NCBI GenBank assembly: GCA_023135015.1
Contig: JAGLTZ010000122.1
Coordinates: 1 to 7,003 of the forward strand
Source of the DNA: Candidatus Latescibacterota bacterium
GTDB taxonomy: Bacteria; Blakebacterota; Blakebacteria; Blakebacterales; Blakebacteraceae
Direction: 5' to 3'
DNA length: 7,003 nt
Part shown: positions 6,583-7,003 of the stretch, one piece after another
Layout of the letters: each line of letters opens with the position of its first letter
How positions within the stretch are numbered: the stretch's first letter is position 1
The notes under the pieces: generated by a model
Database searches by the model: none
The model's input: only the letters and a program-made list of their open reading frames with translations
Told to the model about the DNA's origin: nothing
Program-made: the position numbers and the translations under genes

Positions 6583-7003
6583 TTCCCTTCCCTCTCCTCA
6601 CAGACATGGTCATCGTTCTCATCCCACCTCGTCTCGAACCCGGGTCGGGTTCCCTCTACCCTAACCTCGGCCATACCTTTTCGCAAATAAACCTCAAGGT
6701 TGTCACCCTGTTCCAGCTCCTCTGTATCCCGTATCACCGGACCGCTATCTGGCCGCCGGGCTATAGCGTACCCTCTGTTCAGCACCGAGAGAGGCCCGAG
6801 TGCACTGATAGTACGCTGCAACTGCCCCAGACGGGCCGACCCCCTTTCGACATCGATACTGATCCGGGCCGAGAGGCGGCCCCTTACCTCCCGTAAGTGA
6901 TTTCCGGCGACCTCCATCCGGTGGCGCAGACCGACCGGCAGCATACGAAGAGCTTCATCAAGACGCTGCGTTTCTTCCCTGAGACGTTGGCTCATTCTCT
7001 GGA
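6579..7003 (-). CDS. xseA: Exodeoxyribonuclease VII large subunit, C-terminal part only (gene continues past the right edge)
   Basis: Catalytic large subunit of ExoVII, the partner of the xseB product encoded immediately downstream. Only the last 140 codons are visible, and the frame is open to the window edge; the Met at 6995 is internal rather than a start, because the frame continues upstream (Gln-Arg precede it) and the OB-fold and catalytic domain are missing. Seen: a long charged helix rich in Arg, Glu and Leu (about the first 70 visible residues), the coiled-coil region that binds XseB; then the family-typical LGPLSVLNRGYAIARR; and the small C-terminal beta segment with VIRDTEELEQGDNLEVYL and a G-x-A-E-V-x-V strand pattern. 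A ~20-residue acidic/charged extension after that strand (ending CEEREGK) is not part of the core family. The stop overlaps the xseB start as ATGA. The operon promoter must lie upstream, outside the window. Confidence 0.93.
   Translation of the reverse strand, partial: QRMSQRLREETQRLDEALRMLPVGLRHRMEVAGNHLREVRGRLSARISIDVERGSARLGQLQRTISALGPLSVLNRGYAIARRPDSGPVIRDTEELEQGDNLEVYLRKGMAEVRVEGTRPGFETRWDENDDHVCEEREGK

Noticed and set aside
1..7003. CRISPR array, insertion sequence, tRNA/rRNA, phage or defence genes
   Set aside because: No regularly spaced repeats, terminal inverted repeats, transposase or integrase motifs or RNA gene signatures were seen; nearly all of the window is explained by eight housekeeping-type genes.

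Overview
The window is a piece of an ordinary bacterial chromosome. Base composition is moderately GC-rich (mid-50s percent by eye), coding is dense, and all eight recognisable genes lie on the minus strand. Protein sequences and gene order indicate a bacterium that uses the MEP (non-mevalonate) isoprenoid pathway. I cannot name the lineage. The xseA-xseB-ispA-dxs order is shared by Firmicutes, deltaproteobacteria and several uncultured phyla. A FadD-type acyl-CoA ligase and an E. coli-like IspA fit a Gram-negative or uncultured lineage, but this is inference.

In the direction of transcription (high to low coordinates), an operon-like run enters from the right edge: xseA (3' part only), xseB, ispA, dxs, nadK, a six-repeat TPR protein, and a 70-residue membrane-anchored protein. 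xseA/xseB and dxs/nadK share 4-base ATGA overlaps. The TPR stop and the small-protein start are one base apart. The remaining gaps are 14 to 46 bases. No internal terminator or convincing internal promoter is visible, so one transcript starting beyond the right edge is the simplest reading.

A 193-base spacer (1366-1558) follows. It holds a GC-rich hairpin without a U-run and a reasonable sigma70-type promoter candidate. It leads into a separate gene for a long-chain acyl-CoA synthetase, which runs off the left edge at the hinge between its large and small domains.

Functionally, Dxs makes the first committed MEP-pathway intermediate and IspA condenses the C5 products to farnesyl diphosphate. 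NadK supplies the NADP pool, which the pathway's reductase step uses. XseA/XseB form exodeoxyribonuclease VII. The TPR protein and its small membrane partner are the only genes without an assignable function and the most interesting part of the window. I found no CRISPR array, mobile element, tRNA, rRNA, riboswitch or novel defence-like system.
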